Source: Corylus avellana
Lineage: Eukaryota; Streptophyta; Magnoliopsida; Fagales; Betulaceae
Assembly: GCF_901000735.1 (NCBI RefSeq)
Contig: NC_081542.1
Coordinates: 28,163,093 to 28,227,092 of the forward strand
Length of the DNA stretch: 64,000 nt
Reading direction: 5' to 3'
This document shows positions 12,331-24,002 of the stretch, in pieces (the stretch's first letter is position 1; every line of letters begins with the position of its first letter). The translations under genes and the position numbers were made by a program. The notes under the pieces were generated by a model that saw only the letters and a list, made by a program, of their open reading frames with translations, did no database searches and had not been told where the DNA came from.

Positions 12331-12701
12331 TTTTTTAGATTTTAATTTTATCCATTTTTAAAATTTTAATTTAGTATTTCTTTAATAAAATAATTATTAT
12401 AAATTTAATATGATGCGGCAAAATATTGACGCGGCTTACCGAGCATCACTTTATTAGATGGAAAATGCACGAAAGGGCCCATTTGAAATTTGCAAAAAAA
12501 TTTATGCAGTCCAATTCAATTTTTAAAAACTTAGGGAGTGATAAGCAAATGCCGTTTTTAGGTAGGAACTTATTTTAGATTTACCCTATAAATTTATAAA
12601 GGATGTTACTAATTATCCTTATATATATATAACCTATATAACATATTTGTTAGTTAATAATATAAGTAACACACATAATCTATTTTTCATATACATGAAC
12701 G

Positions 12702-12838
12702 GAGTAAAGCTACATAGACTCTCACTTCTTTATACCCATAAATGACTTTAAAAATTACCATTAAATTTGTGATTGATCTTTATTGGATTTTAATCCAATC
12801 ATAGGTGTGAAAAAGTAGAAGTGTGCGTAGCATTACTC
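12702..12838. mobile_element. Short foldback MITE (GAGTAATGCTAC family)
   Basis: Left end GAGTAAAGCTACATAGACTC, right end complement of GAGTAATGCTACGCACAC. Internal halves pair around 'attaaatttgtgattgatctttattggattttaatccaat'. It belongs to the same family as 26326-26485 and 40105-40275. The copy in the right arm is 17054-17190. The TSD is not clear here. Confidence 0.65.
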
Positions 12839-14354
12839 ATATAAATGAGCTAATTTATACGAGTTGTATTCAAGATCGTTAACCGAGTCGAATATAATTT
12901 ATATGAGTATGTTTTATTATTAATCAAGCCTAATTTTATATCTATTCTTGACTCATTTATTAAATAAACCAAATCCGAAAAAAGTGGAGGTTTGTGTGAC
13001 GTCTCACATTGTCTCGGCATGAAAAAGATGATGTGTTTATATGGAATATACTCTCTCTAAATGGTATGAGGCCTTTTGAGAATAAACTCAATAATAAAAT
13101 CGTGTAGGCTTAGTCCATAGACGTTATAGTTTGTTAAACACCCTCTCACCCCCAAATACTATTCACCACATTTTTTTCAAAAAAATCAACTTTAAAACAT
13201 TCTCACTTTTTATATTATATTATTTATCTTTTACTACTATTCGAATAAAAAAAAAAATCACTACAAAATAAAACTTTTTTACCTTTTAATACTACTTTTT
13301 CACTTTTTTTTTATCAATCATTATTCTTTTTTTTTTTTTCCCAACTTATGAACAATATTTTAACGTGTTGTTGTGATGTTTACCAAACAACTCCTAAGTT
13401 TATCGGAGCCTCACAAACTCCTGTATAATTATAATTTATACAGAACCCTACGTTTGACTTTAATAGTCTAGTAGAAAATTCGTCTTGCTAGCTATCATTC
13501 TTGTTCTTCACTCATTGATGGTGATTGATTGAGACCAATTCCTTCTGGTCATTCCTAACTGTCTAAACAAACATTCAACTTCCACAAGGTCATATGATGA
13601 ATTAAACAAAATTAAAAAATAAAATAAAAAACTTTGACAAGGTCATATGATCCGATTGCTGGTATAAATTGTAATGCATAACTATTCCTCTTCACCTACC
13701 TCACCCCACCGGAATAGGATCGGAGCCATTTCAAGAGGAGCCATTTAAACAAAATGGTAAGATCAAATTGTCTAACCTTTTAAAGTTGAGGACAATTTTA
13801 TTCTAATTTTATCATCATTTTGCCTAAATAGATACTCTCAATTTCAATTCCTTTTCCGACTTGATGCATCGTGCTACCCTACTATTTCATAGTGGAAATT
13901 AATCCTAGTCAATGGTGTGTACTTTCTTAAGTCAATAGATCTGGGTTTCTTGTTAATTTTCATTGAAAATTTTATTTTCCATGAAATTAGGCTCAAATTT
14001 TTCTCCGCCACCTATTCAGTTGAATAGAATACATGTGCAGTTCCTAGCGGGTAAGTGCTATTATGATTATGTTCAGGTAAAATAGTCATAGTTGATCCTT
14101 ATGTTATGATCTCAGTAATAATGATTTTTTCACTCTTAAATACAACTTTCTACCGAAATTACTAAAGAATAAAGATTGAAAAATAAATTGCTAAAAATTT
14201 CATTACTAAAATAATAATGAATTATTTGTATTCTATGAAAGACCGTTATTGAGCATAATTTTTTTTTTTTTTTTTACATGTTTATAACAAATTATAAAAC
14301 GTTTCTTGTATGGGAAGTTTGAAAGAAAAGCTCTTTTTAAAAATGATTTCATAG

Positions 14355-14454
14355 NNNNNNNNNNNNNNNNNNNNNNNNNNNNNNNNNNNNNNNNNNNNNN
14401 NNNNNNNNNNNNNNNNNNNNNNNNNNNNNNNNNNNNNNNNNNNNNNNNNNNNNN
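14355..14454. other. Assembly gap (100 N)
   Basis: Exactly 100 N; bounds the contig 10932-14354 on its right side. Confidence 0.99.
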
Positions 14455-14830
14455 ACATCTTTTCGTGTGCATCAAGTCTGTCGGTATATATTCTTTTACA
14501 ATCTTCCTTTATATTTTATTCATCCCCAAAAAAAAAAAACAAAGGTTTGTTTAATCTATTTTATGAAAAATCCTAAGGTCTTTAATAATATTACTTATAT
14601 TATTCGATTGAATATTGAAATAAACTACCAGTACAATGCATACAAAATAATATTATTTTTGTAGACAATTTCAATGATATTATGTGTGTATTTTAATATT
14701 ATTAATCTAGATATTGTTTGCTTTATTTAATTCTGACATAGCAAGATTATTCTATACATTATAGAACCAAATTTTTGACCAACTTTTTATTTCTACCAAG
14801 ACCAGCTGGGTTGGCGTGTAGCACTTTCAC

Positions 14831-14840
<10 letters not shown>
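14455..14840. repeat. Inverted spacer plus direct repeat X, second copy
   Basis: 14455-14579 is the reverse complement of 9973-10105, the DNA between the two MITEs. 14580-14840 is the same-orientation copy of 10534-10797. At the joint, CTTTAATAA occurs once (14580-14588) with no MITE, so this contig shows the pre-insertion site. Confidence 0.85.
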
Positions 14841-14871
<31 letters not shown>

Positions 14872-15193
14872 AAAAAAATAAAAATAAAAAGTGTTGGGGG
14901 AAGCAAAATATTTAGTGAGGGAGAACTATATATCACAGAATTTTCTTCTAAATTGGGGATAGAATTTTCTTTCAAATTAGGTTAGAGGAATTTCCTCAAA
15001 CTCAATCTATAAAAATAACATGTGTCCTTTGAATATATGAGATGCATATGTTTTTAAATAGTAGGTACAAAGTTAAAATAAATTTTACTAAAAACGTATG
15101 TGTCTCACATGTTATTAAAAAATTGACATATATCATTTTTACAGACTGAGTTGGAAAAAATTCCTCTAAACCAGTTTAAAATAAAACTCTGTC

Positions 15194-15230
<37 letters not shown>
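14835..15230. repeat. AT-rich stretch with two (TA)n microsatellites
   Basis: TA dinucleotide runs at about 14835-14868 and 15196-15228. The sequence between them is low-complexity AT-rich DNA with no coding frame worth reporting. Confidence 0.8.
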
Positions 15231-15234
<4 letters not shown>

Positions 15235-15535
15235 GGGCGGAACACAGATTTTTTTATGTGAGATCCTAATTTATATAAATAAAGAAATACATATAACTTT
15301 TTTTATGTGTATGCATGATCATAAGTTATAATTGTATACAAGAGTTTCATGCCTATGAAATCATTTTTAAGAAGAACTATATATATATATATATAAAAGC
15401 ATGGGCCGAACAAGGATTTTTTTACGTAAATAAATAAATACATATAATTTTTTTTATGTGTGCGTGCATGATCATAAGTTATAATTGTATGCAAGAGTTT
15501 CATGCCTATGAAATCATTTTTAAAAAGAGCTTTTC
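15231..15535. repeat. 168-bp tandem duplication
   Basis: The words GCATGGGCGGAACA/GCATGGGCCGAACA, 'ctttttttatgtg', 'gcatgatcataagttataattgta' and 'caagagtttcatgcctatgaaatcattttta' occur twice, 168 bp apart (15231 and 15399). A TA microsatellite separates the units. The second unit overlaps the inner end of the right arm. Confidence 0.85.
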
Positions 15536-18500
15536 TTTCAAACTTCCCATACAAGAAACGTTATATATTTGTTATAAACATGTAAAAAAAAAAAAAAAAA
15601 AAATTATGCTCAATAACGGTCTTTCATAAAATACAAATAATTCATTATTATTTTAGTAATGAAATTTTTAGCAATTTATTTTTCAATCTTTATTCTTTAG
15701 TAATTTTGGTAGAAAGTTGTATTTAAGAGTGAAAAAATCATTATTACTGAGATCATAACATAAAGATCAACTGTGACTATTTTACCTGGACATAATCATA
15801 ATAGCACTTACCCGCTATGAGCCGCACATGTATTCTATTCAACTGGATAGGTGGCGAAGAAAAATTGAGCCTAATTTCATGGAAAATAAAATTTTCAACA
15901 AAAATTAACAAGAAACCCAGATCTATTGACTCAAGAAAGTACACACCATTGACTAGGATTAATTTCCACTGTGAAATAGTAGGGCAGCACAATGCATAGA
16001 GTCGGAAAAAAGATCATCTTCATTTCAATTGAAATGGAGAGTATCCATTTAGGTAAAATAATGAAAAAATTAGGACAAAATTGTCCTCAACTTTAAAAGG
16101 TTAGACAATTTGATCTTACCACTTTGTTTAAATGGCTCCTCTTGAAATGGCTCCGATCCTATTCCGGTGGGGTGAGGTAGGTGAAGAGGAATAGTTATGC
16201 ATTACAATTTATACCAGCAATCGGATCATAAGACCTTGTCAAAGTTTTTTATTTTATTTTTTAATTTTGTTTAATTCATCATATGACCTTGTGGAAGTTG
16301 AATGTTTGTTTAGACAGTTAGGAATGACCAGAAGGAATTGGTCTCAATCAATCACCATCAATGAGTGAAGAAGAAGAATGATAGCTAGCAAGACGACGTT
16401 TCTACTAGATTATTAAAGTCAAACGTAGGGTTCTGTATAAATTATAATTATACAGGTGTTTGTGAGGCTCCTATAAACTTAGGAGTTGTTTGGTAAATAT
16501 CACAACAACACGTTAAAATATTATTCATAAGTTGGGAAAAAAAAAAAAAAGAATAATGATTGATAAAAAAAAGTGAAAAAGTAGTATTAAAAGGTAAAAA
16601 AATTTTATTTTGTAGTGATTTTTTTTTTTTATTCGAATAGTAGTAAAAGGTAAATAATATAATATAAAAAATGAGAATGTTTTAAAGTTGATTTTTTTGA
16701 AAAAAATAAGGTGAATAGTATTTGGGGGTGAGAGGGTGTTTAACAAACTATAACGTCTATGGACTAAAGCCTACACGATTTTATTATTGAGTTTATCCTC
16801 AAAAGGCCTCATACCATTTAGAGAGAGTATATTCCATATAAACACATCATCTTTTTCATGCCGAGACAATGTGAGACGTCACACAAACCTCCACTTTATT
16901 CGGATTTGGTTTATTTAATAAATGAGTCAAGAATAGATATAAAATTAGGCTTGATTAATAATAAAACATACTCATATAAATTATATTCGACTCGGTTAAC
17001 GATCTTGAATACAACTCGTATAAATTTGGGTTGAAGCATTAGCTCATTTATATGAGTAATGCTATGCACACTTCTACTTTTTCACACCTATGATTGGATT
17101 AAAATCCAATAAAGATCAATCACAAATTCAATAGTAGTTTTTAAAGTCATTTATGGGTATAAAGAAGTGAGAGTCTATGTAGCATTACTCCGTTCATGTA
17201 TATGAAAAATAGATTAGGTGTGTTACTTATATTATTAACTAACAAATATGTTATATAGGTTATATATATATAAGGATAATTAGTAACATCCTTTATAAAT
17301 TTATAGGGTAAATCTAAAATAAGTTCCTACCTAAAAACGGCATTTGCTTATCACTCCCTAAGTTTTAAAAAATTGAATTGGACTGCATAAATTTTTTTGC
17401 AAATTTCAAATGGGCCCTTTCGTGCATTTTCCATCTAATAAAGTGATGCTCGGTAAGCCGCGTCAATATTTTGCCACATCATATTAAATTTATAATAATT
17501 ATTTTATTAAAGAAATACTAAATTAAAATTTTAAAAATGGATAAAATTAAAATCTAAAAAACATAAAGGGAGGGGGGCAACAACCCCCTACCACTGGGGG
17601 ATGGGCAGACTAGCTACCCCTAATACTGGGGTGGCCGGAGCAACCACCCCAAGCAAATCAAACCCACAAACTTACACCTTAAGTTTAGGAGAAAGTTAGA
17701 GTATATGATAAAAATGAAAATATTTTATGATAAATGAGGATTTGTTTATCATAAGTGAAGGGATTTGTTTAGGACTAGATTACATTTGAAATTATTCAAA
17801 TAATTTGTAAGCTTTATAAATGAAGTATTGCACACAATCATAAGCAGTAAGAGTACAATGTAGTCCTATCAAACTCTTTTATAATAGTGAACATAAGTCT
17901 ATTTATTTATTTTTTCATCTTCCTCTTTGATTTTCCATTTAATTACAAACTTCTTCATTACATTACTTCTTATTAGACGGAAATTCTGGGGAGCACAGAG
18001 CACTGTCATTCTCTAATTATTTATTTATTTATTTTTAAATAAAAAAAAAAACATTAAAAGGTTGGCATTTTCTCTTCTCACATGAATAAATAAATCTTTA
18101 AAAAATATTTAAACAGAAGCATGAAAGTAGATTCTTAGTTTGAAGAGTATGATGTAAATACTTTTTTTTTTTTTTTTAAAAAAAAAAATAGTTAAAATAC
18201 AAAAATGCGATTTTTTTAAAGTAAAATAGAGAATAAATTTTGAAAAATGAGAGAGACAGAGAGACAAGACATGGACCATCAACAACAAAAGAATCATATG
18301 GATGAGACAGAATGGTGAGTGGTAATTTTGTCGATTGTTTTGGTGGTAATGTAATTGATAGACTTCCGTGTCATCATTTTATCAATCAGATAATCTCCAC
18401 TCACTTTTTCTTGCTCTTTATCCACGCCAATGTTTTTTTTTTTTTTTTTGTGGCTCAAACTTACACTATCAGAACATCACCTTTTTACTTCACCATATAT

Positions 18501-18912
18501 GATTGATCGACAGTAACAACCAACAAATAATAAAATAAGAAAGTGAAAGAGAGAACAAAAGCGAAAAGAAATGTATGGGGTATATTTTGTATATTTACTG
18601 CATCTTATATTTGTTGAATTATTCTTAAATTAATGCATAGATCTCTATTTATAAAGAGATAATGACTAATGAGTAGTGAGTAAGAAACTTAAAATAAACC
18701 CTACATTACAAAAAAAATATAAAATATTCTAACAAAAGAAATAATATATTCTAACAAATATTATTTTGCCGGTTACCTAGCACCGGTACTAGAACTTTTT
18801 CCCGATTTGAGCTCTTTTATGAGAAATTAGATACGTGATACATCCATTTCACTATCTTTTTTTTTTTTTTTTTTGGGTTGATATTTTGGTACATTTTTTT
18901 GTAAATAAAAAA
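15506..18912. repeat. Right arm of the 3.4-kb inverted repeat
   Basis: Reverse complement of 10932-14354. Beyond both ends it continues into unique sequence: the tandem duplication on the left, and 'aaaggcagagtgcaaccataatag' on the right. This arm is embedded in a longer contig, whereas the left arm is gap-bounded. It also matches 27240-29060 in direct orientation at lower identity. Confidence 0.9.
17054..17190. mobile_element. Short foldback MITE, right-arm copy
   Basis: Starts GAGTAATGCTATGCACACTT and ends AGCATTACTC. It is the inverted counterpart of 12702-12838. Confidence 0.65.
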
Positions 18913-19030
18913 GGCAGAGTGCAACCATAATAGCACTTACCTGCTAGGAGCTGCATAGGAAGGAGGCATTGATGGAGGAATCATAGACGTTTCCTTAAAT
19001 CCAACTGAGTTATAACTTGATCTATTCTCA
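18913..19030 (-). pseudogene. Exon-like remnant ending in a good donor site
   Basis: On the minus strand, an open stretch just left of the gap reads ...SYNSVGFKETS...PPSMPPSYAAPS and is followed by AG|GTAAGTGC, a near-ideal splice donor at about 18940. A diverged match (…TCAAGTTATGGATCAGT…TCTTATGTAGC…) lies at 29050-29150, with in-frame stops. I do not recognise the protein. It could be the end of a 5' exon of a gene that was duplicated with this segment, or a chance open frame. Confidence 0.3.
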
Positions 19031-19130
19031 NNNNNNNNNNNNNNNNNNNNNNNNNNNNNNNNNNNNNNNNNNNNNNNNNNNNNNNNNNNNNNNNNNNNNN
19101 NNNNNNNNNNNNNNNNNNNNNNNNNNNNNN
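19031..19130. other. Assembly gap (100 N)
   Basis: Exactly 100 N, followed by a TA microsatellite. Confidence 0.99.
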
Positions 19131-19264
19131 TATATATATATATATAATTTTTTAATTTTGAATGATCCTATGCACAAATATACATATATAAAATGGGGAC
19201 AATTCAAGAATGATACCTTTTGTTTTTACATTGTACAACAATGATAAATAATAAAAAATCAAAA

Positions 19265-19545
19265 AGAGAGAGATTAAGAAAGAGTTGAGATACAGATTTA
19301 ACATGGTTCGGTAATGTGCTTACGTCCACAGAAAGTACAAGTATGATTGTATTTTGCTATTAATGATTCAGGGTTACATCATAACATATATATAGGAAAA
19401 CCCTAAACGCTAATTGTATGGACATATTTTGAAAATCTCCAAAATACCCCGTACCATACCCCTCCATGAACGTCGCTATCTACTCCCGTCTACTTGGCTT
19501 TCCACTAGTGTTCTAATATGAGCCACTAGTTTCAACACCTTTTTA
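19265..19545. mobile_element. Possible Copia LTR fragment
   Basis: Contains 'acatggttcggtaatgtgctt' followed by 'acgtccacag', then AT-rich DNA with 'gggttacatcataacatatatataggaaaaccc'. The 'tggttcgg...acgtccac' pair is a feature I associate with LTRs of plant Ty1/copia elements. No LTR ends or TSD could be fixed. Confidence 0.4.
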
Positions 19546-20227
19546 ACATGGAAGTTAAAGTATAATTTTAGCATTACATTTTTCTTCCAGATTTCAACCC
19601 CTCTTTGATATATTGTAGCCAGATTTCGTTGATTTTTTGTTTATTATTTTTTTCCCCTCCTCAAGATCAAGATATTGATTAGCATGTGTAAAACTTTTGT
19701 TCAAGATATTTTTAGGCACAACTTTCATTGAGATTGGAGCGAGAAATTAAGCTAGGCCCAATCTGGGTTCAAGTTGGGCACGGCAGGCCCAGCCTGCTTA
19801 GAGTCTGCAGCCTAAAAGGCCCAGCCCAGGCTCATCAGTAGTTATAGTTTCTGCTATTCCACTTGCACTACAAACTGGGATAAATCTATTATTCTTTGAT
19901 TTCTTTGTTTTTTTTTTGGTACGTGCCAAATACTAGAAAATGTTTTTCAGTAAATCATTTTTTAGGAAAATGTTTTCCGCTAAAAACATTTTTCAATGTT
20001 AAACATTTTATGTTGAAACAAATGGAGCTTTAGTGTAATTTTGAGGGGTAAAATTGTCCCAAGAAAATGACAACTTTACCCCACAAAAATAGTGGTGATC
20101 TTTGAAGCACCCCTATGTACTTGACCACCCCCGAATCACATGGTGTGAATCAGTTGTCCCCAAGTGGGTTTGGGAGTGGATTGGGCCAATTGGCTACTTC
20201 CAAGTTAATCGGCCATCCCAAGCACAC
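19546..20227. other. Non-genic stretch
   Basis: AT-rich with a small GC-richer part at 19740-19850 ('ggcccaatctgggttcaagttgggcacggcaggccc'). No gene or defined repeat recognised. Confidence 0.5.
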
Positions 20228-20230
20228 TTA

Positions 20231-20675
20231 GAGCATTCCCAATGGATGAGTCATATTTTTATGTAAAATAGCTTCTAAAAACTCACTTTTATCTAGTTTA
20301 GCTAAACCATTTTTAAATGTCTCTATATCCGATTAGTTATATTTCTATATATTCTATTAAAATATTATTAAAAGTAAGAAAAATTTTGAAAAAAAGAGAA
20401 CATGTGAGAGAAAAAATGGAAAATTTTTTGAGGAAAGAGAACATGCAGAGAAAAAGTAGGAAAATATTTGAGAAAAAGAGAAAACATGTGAAACAATGAA
20501 ATATAAAATAGCTCCATTAAAAAGTGCTGCTACATTTAACTTTTTTTTTTAGCTCTTCCAATCAAATATCTATTTTACATTTTCTTTTGGCTAATCCAAT
20601 GTAGGGGGGTTTTTTAAACATTTAAAGAACCATTTTAGATAAAAGTAGTATTTGGGTCTTCCATTGGGAATGCTC
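20231..20675. mobile_element. Tourist-like MITE (GAGCATTCCCAATGGA ends)
   Basis: Left end GAGCATTCCCAATGGATGAG, right end complement of GAGCATTCCCAATGGAAGAC. Flanked by TTA at 20228-20230 and 20676-20678. Perfect 16-bp outer terminal repeats and a 3-bp TTA TSD indicate PIF/Harbinger mobilisation. Short purine-rich ORFs inside are not coding. Confidence 0.88.
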
Positions 20676-20874
20676 TTAGGCCTCGTTTGGTTCGCGGATT
20701 AGACCCTTGGATTGGACTAGCTAACACTAGGTATAGCTAGTCCTTTGTTTGGTAACACTCTATTCCTGAGAATAGTCTATTCCCATGGAATTACTAATCC
20801 TATACACACAGGATTAGCTAAGCCACTAAAAAACGAGTGGCTTAGCTAATCCTTTCCTGTGGGATTAAAATTAT

Positions 20875-22568
20875 GGGAAAATTACAGTTTACCCCNNNNN
20901 NNNNNNNNNNNNNNNNNNNNNNNNNNNNNNNNNNNNNNNNNNNNNNNNNNNNNNNNNNNNNNNNNNNNNNNNNNNNNNNNNNNNNNNNNNNNNNNATTTG
21001 CAATTTCGCCTCCAAAGTTTCAATTTTTGCAATCCACCCCCCTAAAGTTTCAATTTTTGCAATCCACCCCCCTAAAGTTTCAATTTTTTTCAATTCAGGC
21101 ATTCCGTCAGTCAAAGCCGCTTTGATTGACGGAACAGTGATCACGTGCAAGTCACGTGATCACTGTTGGTTGTTTTTTTTCCCAAAATGCCCCCATCCCT
21201 ACCTCCTCTTCTCCGCCTACCTCGTCTTCTCCATGCCAAACTGATCGATCTGCTATTGGTCAACAAGAAATGAGAATGAGTGAGAAGGGTCTTGCAGGAA
21301 GAGGCAAAGCAAGTCTTGGGAAGAAGGCGTTTTTGTTTCTATGTTCCCCTGTTCATTTGAACGAATGATTCTTGGATTCTCCGGCAAAGGTCATTCTCCG
21401 GCAATGACAGAGAAAATTGATCCCTCTCCGGCAACGACAGAGAAGATTAATTTATCGGAATTGATGGTTGATTTATGTTAATAGATGTTAGAATCATATG
21501 TTTGATCATTCACATTCTACTGGGTTGTGATAAATTTGAGAATTTTTTTGATTTACGGTTGTTTATGCATGAAATGTAAGGACTTCGGTTCTTGGATAGT
21601 TGGATTTAATTGTTTCAATTGTTTCAATTTGGTAGTTCCATTGTCGTTTCCAAGGTGTTTCGGGATTGAATCTGGCCAAAATCCCAACAGTTTTGTGAGA
21701 TTTGGGCCATTTGGCCAAGGAAAGATCTGAACATGACGAGGTCTTATTGCATTACCGTTTTTTTTTTTTGAAAATAAAAATTCAAACATATCTATCTCAA
21801 TCTTGTGGCAATTTCCTCTTCAAATCACACCAAGATGAACTTTGAAGGAGTAGGGAAGGCTACTCTGGGAATTCGGATTATGGTGGGGTCATAAGAGATG
21901 GCAATGGTGCTGTCATGTGGAATTGAACAGGGCTCCTCTAGGAATCAAAGATGCAACCTTTGCAAAAGCAGAAACTCTCCTGCACGGCCATAGTTTTGTC
22001 CAAACTATTGATTCTTTTTCAAGTCATCATATCATCCTTTTGGAGGCAACGACGAGGGAGAGGGGCAACAACAGTGTGGAGGCAACCCATGACATAAATT
22101 ATTAAGAAACCAGATGGGTATGCTTCAAATCTTAAGAAAAACAATACCTGATGGAAAAGCAGGTAGATTCCGAAAATATTGGACGAATTTGTGAAGGAAA
22201 TGCATGTGAGGAAATGGAAGAGATTTGGAGGACTGAACGAATGGACGTTTTTGTTTTTTCTGCAGTCCTCCAGCGCACCAGAACATGGAGGGAGAAGCAT
22301 GGGAGATTTGTAATGGAAGAGATTCGAAGGTGGTTGACAGCAAAACATGGAAAATAATATTCGGGGGGCATTTTCGGTACTAAAACGCCTTAAGTGATCA
22401 CGTGCATCTCATGTGATCACTGTTCCGTCAGTCAAAGCGGTTTTGACTGACGGAATGGCTGAATTGAAAAAAATTGAAACTTTAAGGGGGTGGATTGCAA
22501 AAATTGAAACTTTGGAGGCGGAATTGCAAATCGCTGACAACTTTGGGGGGGTAAACTGTAATTTTCCC
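20875..22568. mobile_element. Mutator-like element with 9-bp TSD and long TIRs (contains a gap)
   Basis: Starts GGGAAAATTACAGTTTACCCC and ends with its complement. It is flanked by the perfect 9-bp repeat TAAAATTAT (20866-20874 and 22569-22577). The left TIR is interrupted by the 100-N gap 20896-20995. The long TIRs contain repeats of 'aaagtttcaatttttgcaatccaccccc' and a palindromic TGATCACGTGCA...GTGATCACTGTTCCGTCAGTCAAAGC block (near 21080-21165 and 22390-22455). The interior, about 21170-22370, has no MURA transposase and differs in composition, which suggests a captured (Pack-MULE-type) filler of unknown origin. Confidence 0.88.
20896..20995. other. Assembly gap (100 N)
   Basis: Exactly 100 N inside the left TIR of the MULE. 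The repetitive TIR probably caused the break. Confidence 0.99.
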
Positions 22569-24002
22569 TAAAATTATCATGTAAATTGCCCACAAAAATC
22601 CCACCCTTCTAGCACCCACGTCTTTCAAATAGACTCTGCAAAACGATCTCCATCTCTCAAAGAGCAATGATCTCTCTTCTCTGCGCAAGGTATCTCTCTC
22701 CCCCTCTCTTCTTTTCGATTTCTCTTCTTTGTTTCTTGGTTATTTCATTCTCTCTGTTTCTTGGATTTTTTTTTTCTCTGCAATGTTTCTCAGTTTTTTT
22801 TTTTTTTTTCTTTTGATTCTCTTTATCGTTTCTCTTTGATTCTGTTTAGGGTTTATTTTTTTTTTATTTTGTTTCTCCATCTCTCTTTCTTTATACTTTC
22901 TCAGTTTGATTTTTAATTCAGTTATATATATATAACCTGTGTTCAAGCGTGTGTATATATATATATACACACACACACTTGAACACAGGTTTCAAAAAAA
23001 TTTAACTATATGTATATATATATATATATATTATAAAATATGGTGATATGATGATTATGTAATTTTTTTATATAAATAATTTTAATTTTGTAGCGTAATT
23101 GTTAAAAAACAAAAAAAAAAACAAAAAACCACATACATGACATAACTAAAAAAAAAAATTATCGTAAAGTTGTTTATGTTTCAAAAAAAAAGAAAAGAAT
23201 GAAAGTTCTTAATAATATAAATTGTATTTATATTATAAGGGTATTTTAGGAAATAAGATCACAATACGATTTCATTTACCAACATATTGCATTGTACCAA
23301 ACGAAGGAATAAGATTAGGTAGTCTATTCCAGCGTTACAACCAAACAAAGGAATATGACTAGCTAATCTATTCCCAGTGGTAGTTAATCTCAGTGGTAGG
23401 TAATCCTTTTCCAATGGAATAGACAATCCGCGAACCAAACGAGGCCTTAGGGTTGTTCGTTTTGTTTTGTTTTATTTTTTTTCTCGAGTTTTTTTATTAA
23501 TTTTTTTAAAACTTCGACAGTACTTAAATAAACTTAGGGTTTTATTTATTTATTTATTTATTTTTTTTTTAATTAAAAGTATTTTTGTCATTTTATAAAT
23601 TTTAAAAAAGCACGTGTATTGCACGTGATCAATATTTTCTGTCCCTTTTAATGACCTTGGCCAAAAGAAATTTTTTTGCCAAACGAATGATAATTGAATG
23701 GGGTGCTAAATATGACGGTTGATAGTTCATAAAGATAATTTGTAAATAAGTAATAGTTTAGAGGTTAAAGTGTAACCGGACTTTTTATTAGCTATTGGCA
23801 AAATAATGACCTTCCACCTGGTTGATGATCGAGACTTCTACCTGATGTGATATATTACAGATATGGTTGATCATAATTTTAATGAAAATTTGTCTTGCAT
23901 TATTATATTTAAAATATAATTTTAAGAAAATGATAAAAATTATTATGTATCTCATATTTCACCCATTTCCGTACAGACCGTACCCTGAATGTGTTAATCT
24001 AC

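Larger units (their letters stand above)
10932..14354. repeat. Left arm of a 3.4-kb inverted repeat (whole contig between two gaps)
   Basis: Starting directly after the gap (TTTTTATTTACAAAAAAATG), this block is the reverse complement of 15506-18912. The match continues up to the next gap (…GATTTCATAG). Matches run through the poly-A/'ggcgtggataaagagcaagaaaaagtg' part near 11430-11490, the GC-rich block 12235-12330, the MITE 12702-12838 and the 14030-14100 segment. The arms differ by scattered substitutions and small indels. The arm ends coincide with the gap edges. No gene is recognised in it. Confidence 0.9.
20679..23446. mobile_element. Non-autonomous Harbinger-like element, 2.77 kb, with nested MULE
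   Basis: Terminal inverted repeats GGCCTCGTTTGGTTCGCGGATT (left) and its complement at 23425-23446, flanked by TTA on both sides (20676-20678 and 23447-23449). The subterminal regions also pair: 'gactagctaacactagg' and 'tggaattactaatcc' on the left face 'gactagctaatctattccc' on the right. No transposase is visible. The interior is occupied by the MULE 20875-22568, then a promoter-like CT-rich stretch (22600-22900) and TA/CA microsatellites. The left TTA is also the right TSD of the neighbouring MITE. Confidence 0.85.

Noticed and set aside
15303..15554. Minus-strand 83-codon ORF repeating KNDFIGMKLL
   Set aside because: The repetition comes from the 168-bp DNA tandem duplication with TA microsatellite; no sign of coding constraint.
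18312..18506. ORF starting MVSGNFVDCFGGNVIDRLP, also present in the left arm
   Set aside because: Its presence in both arms is due to the palindrome. The frame ends in poly-Phe from a poly-T tract whose length differs between arms.
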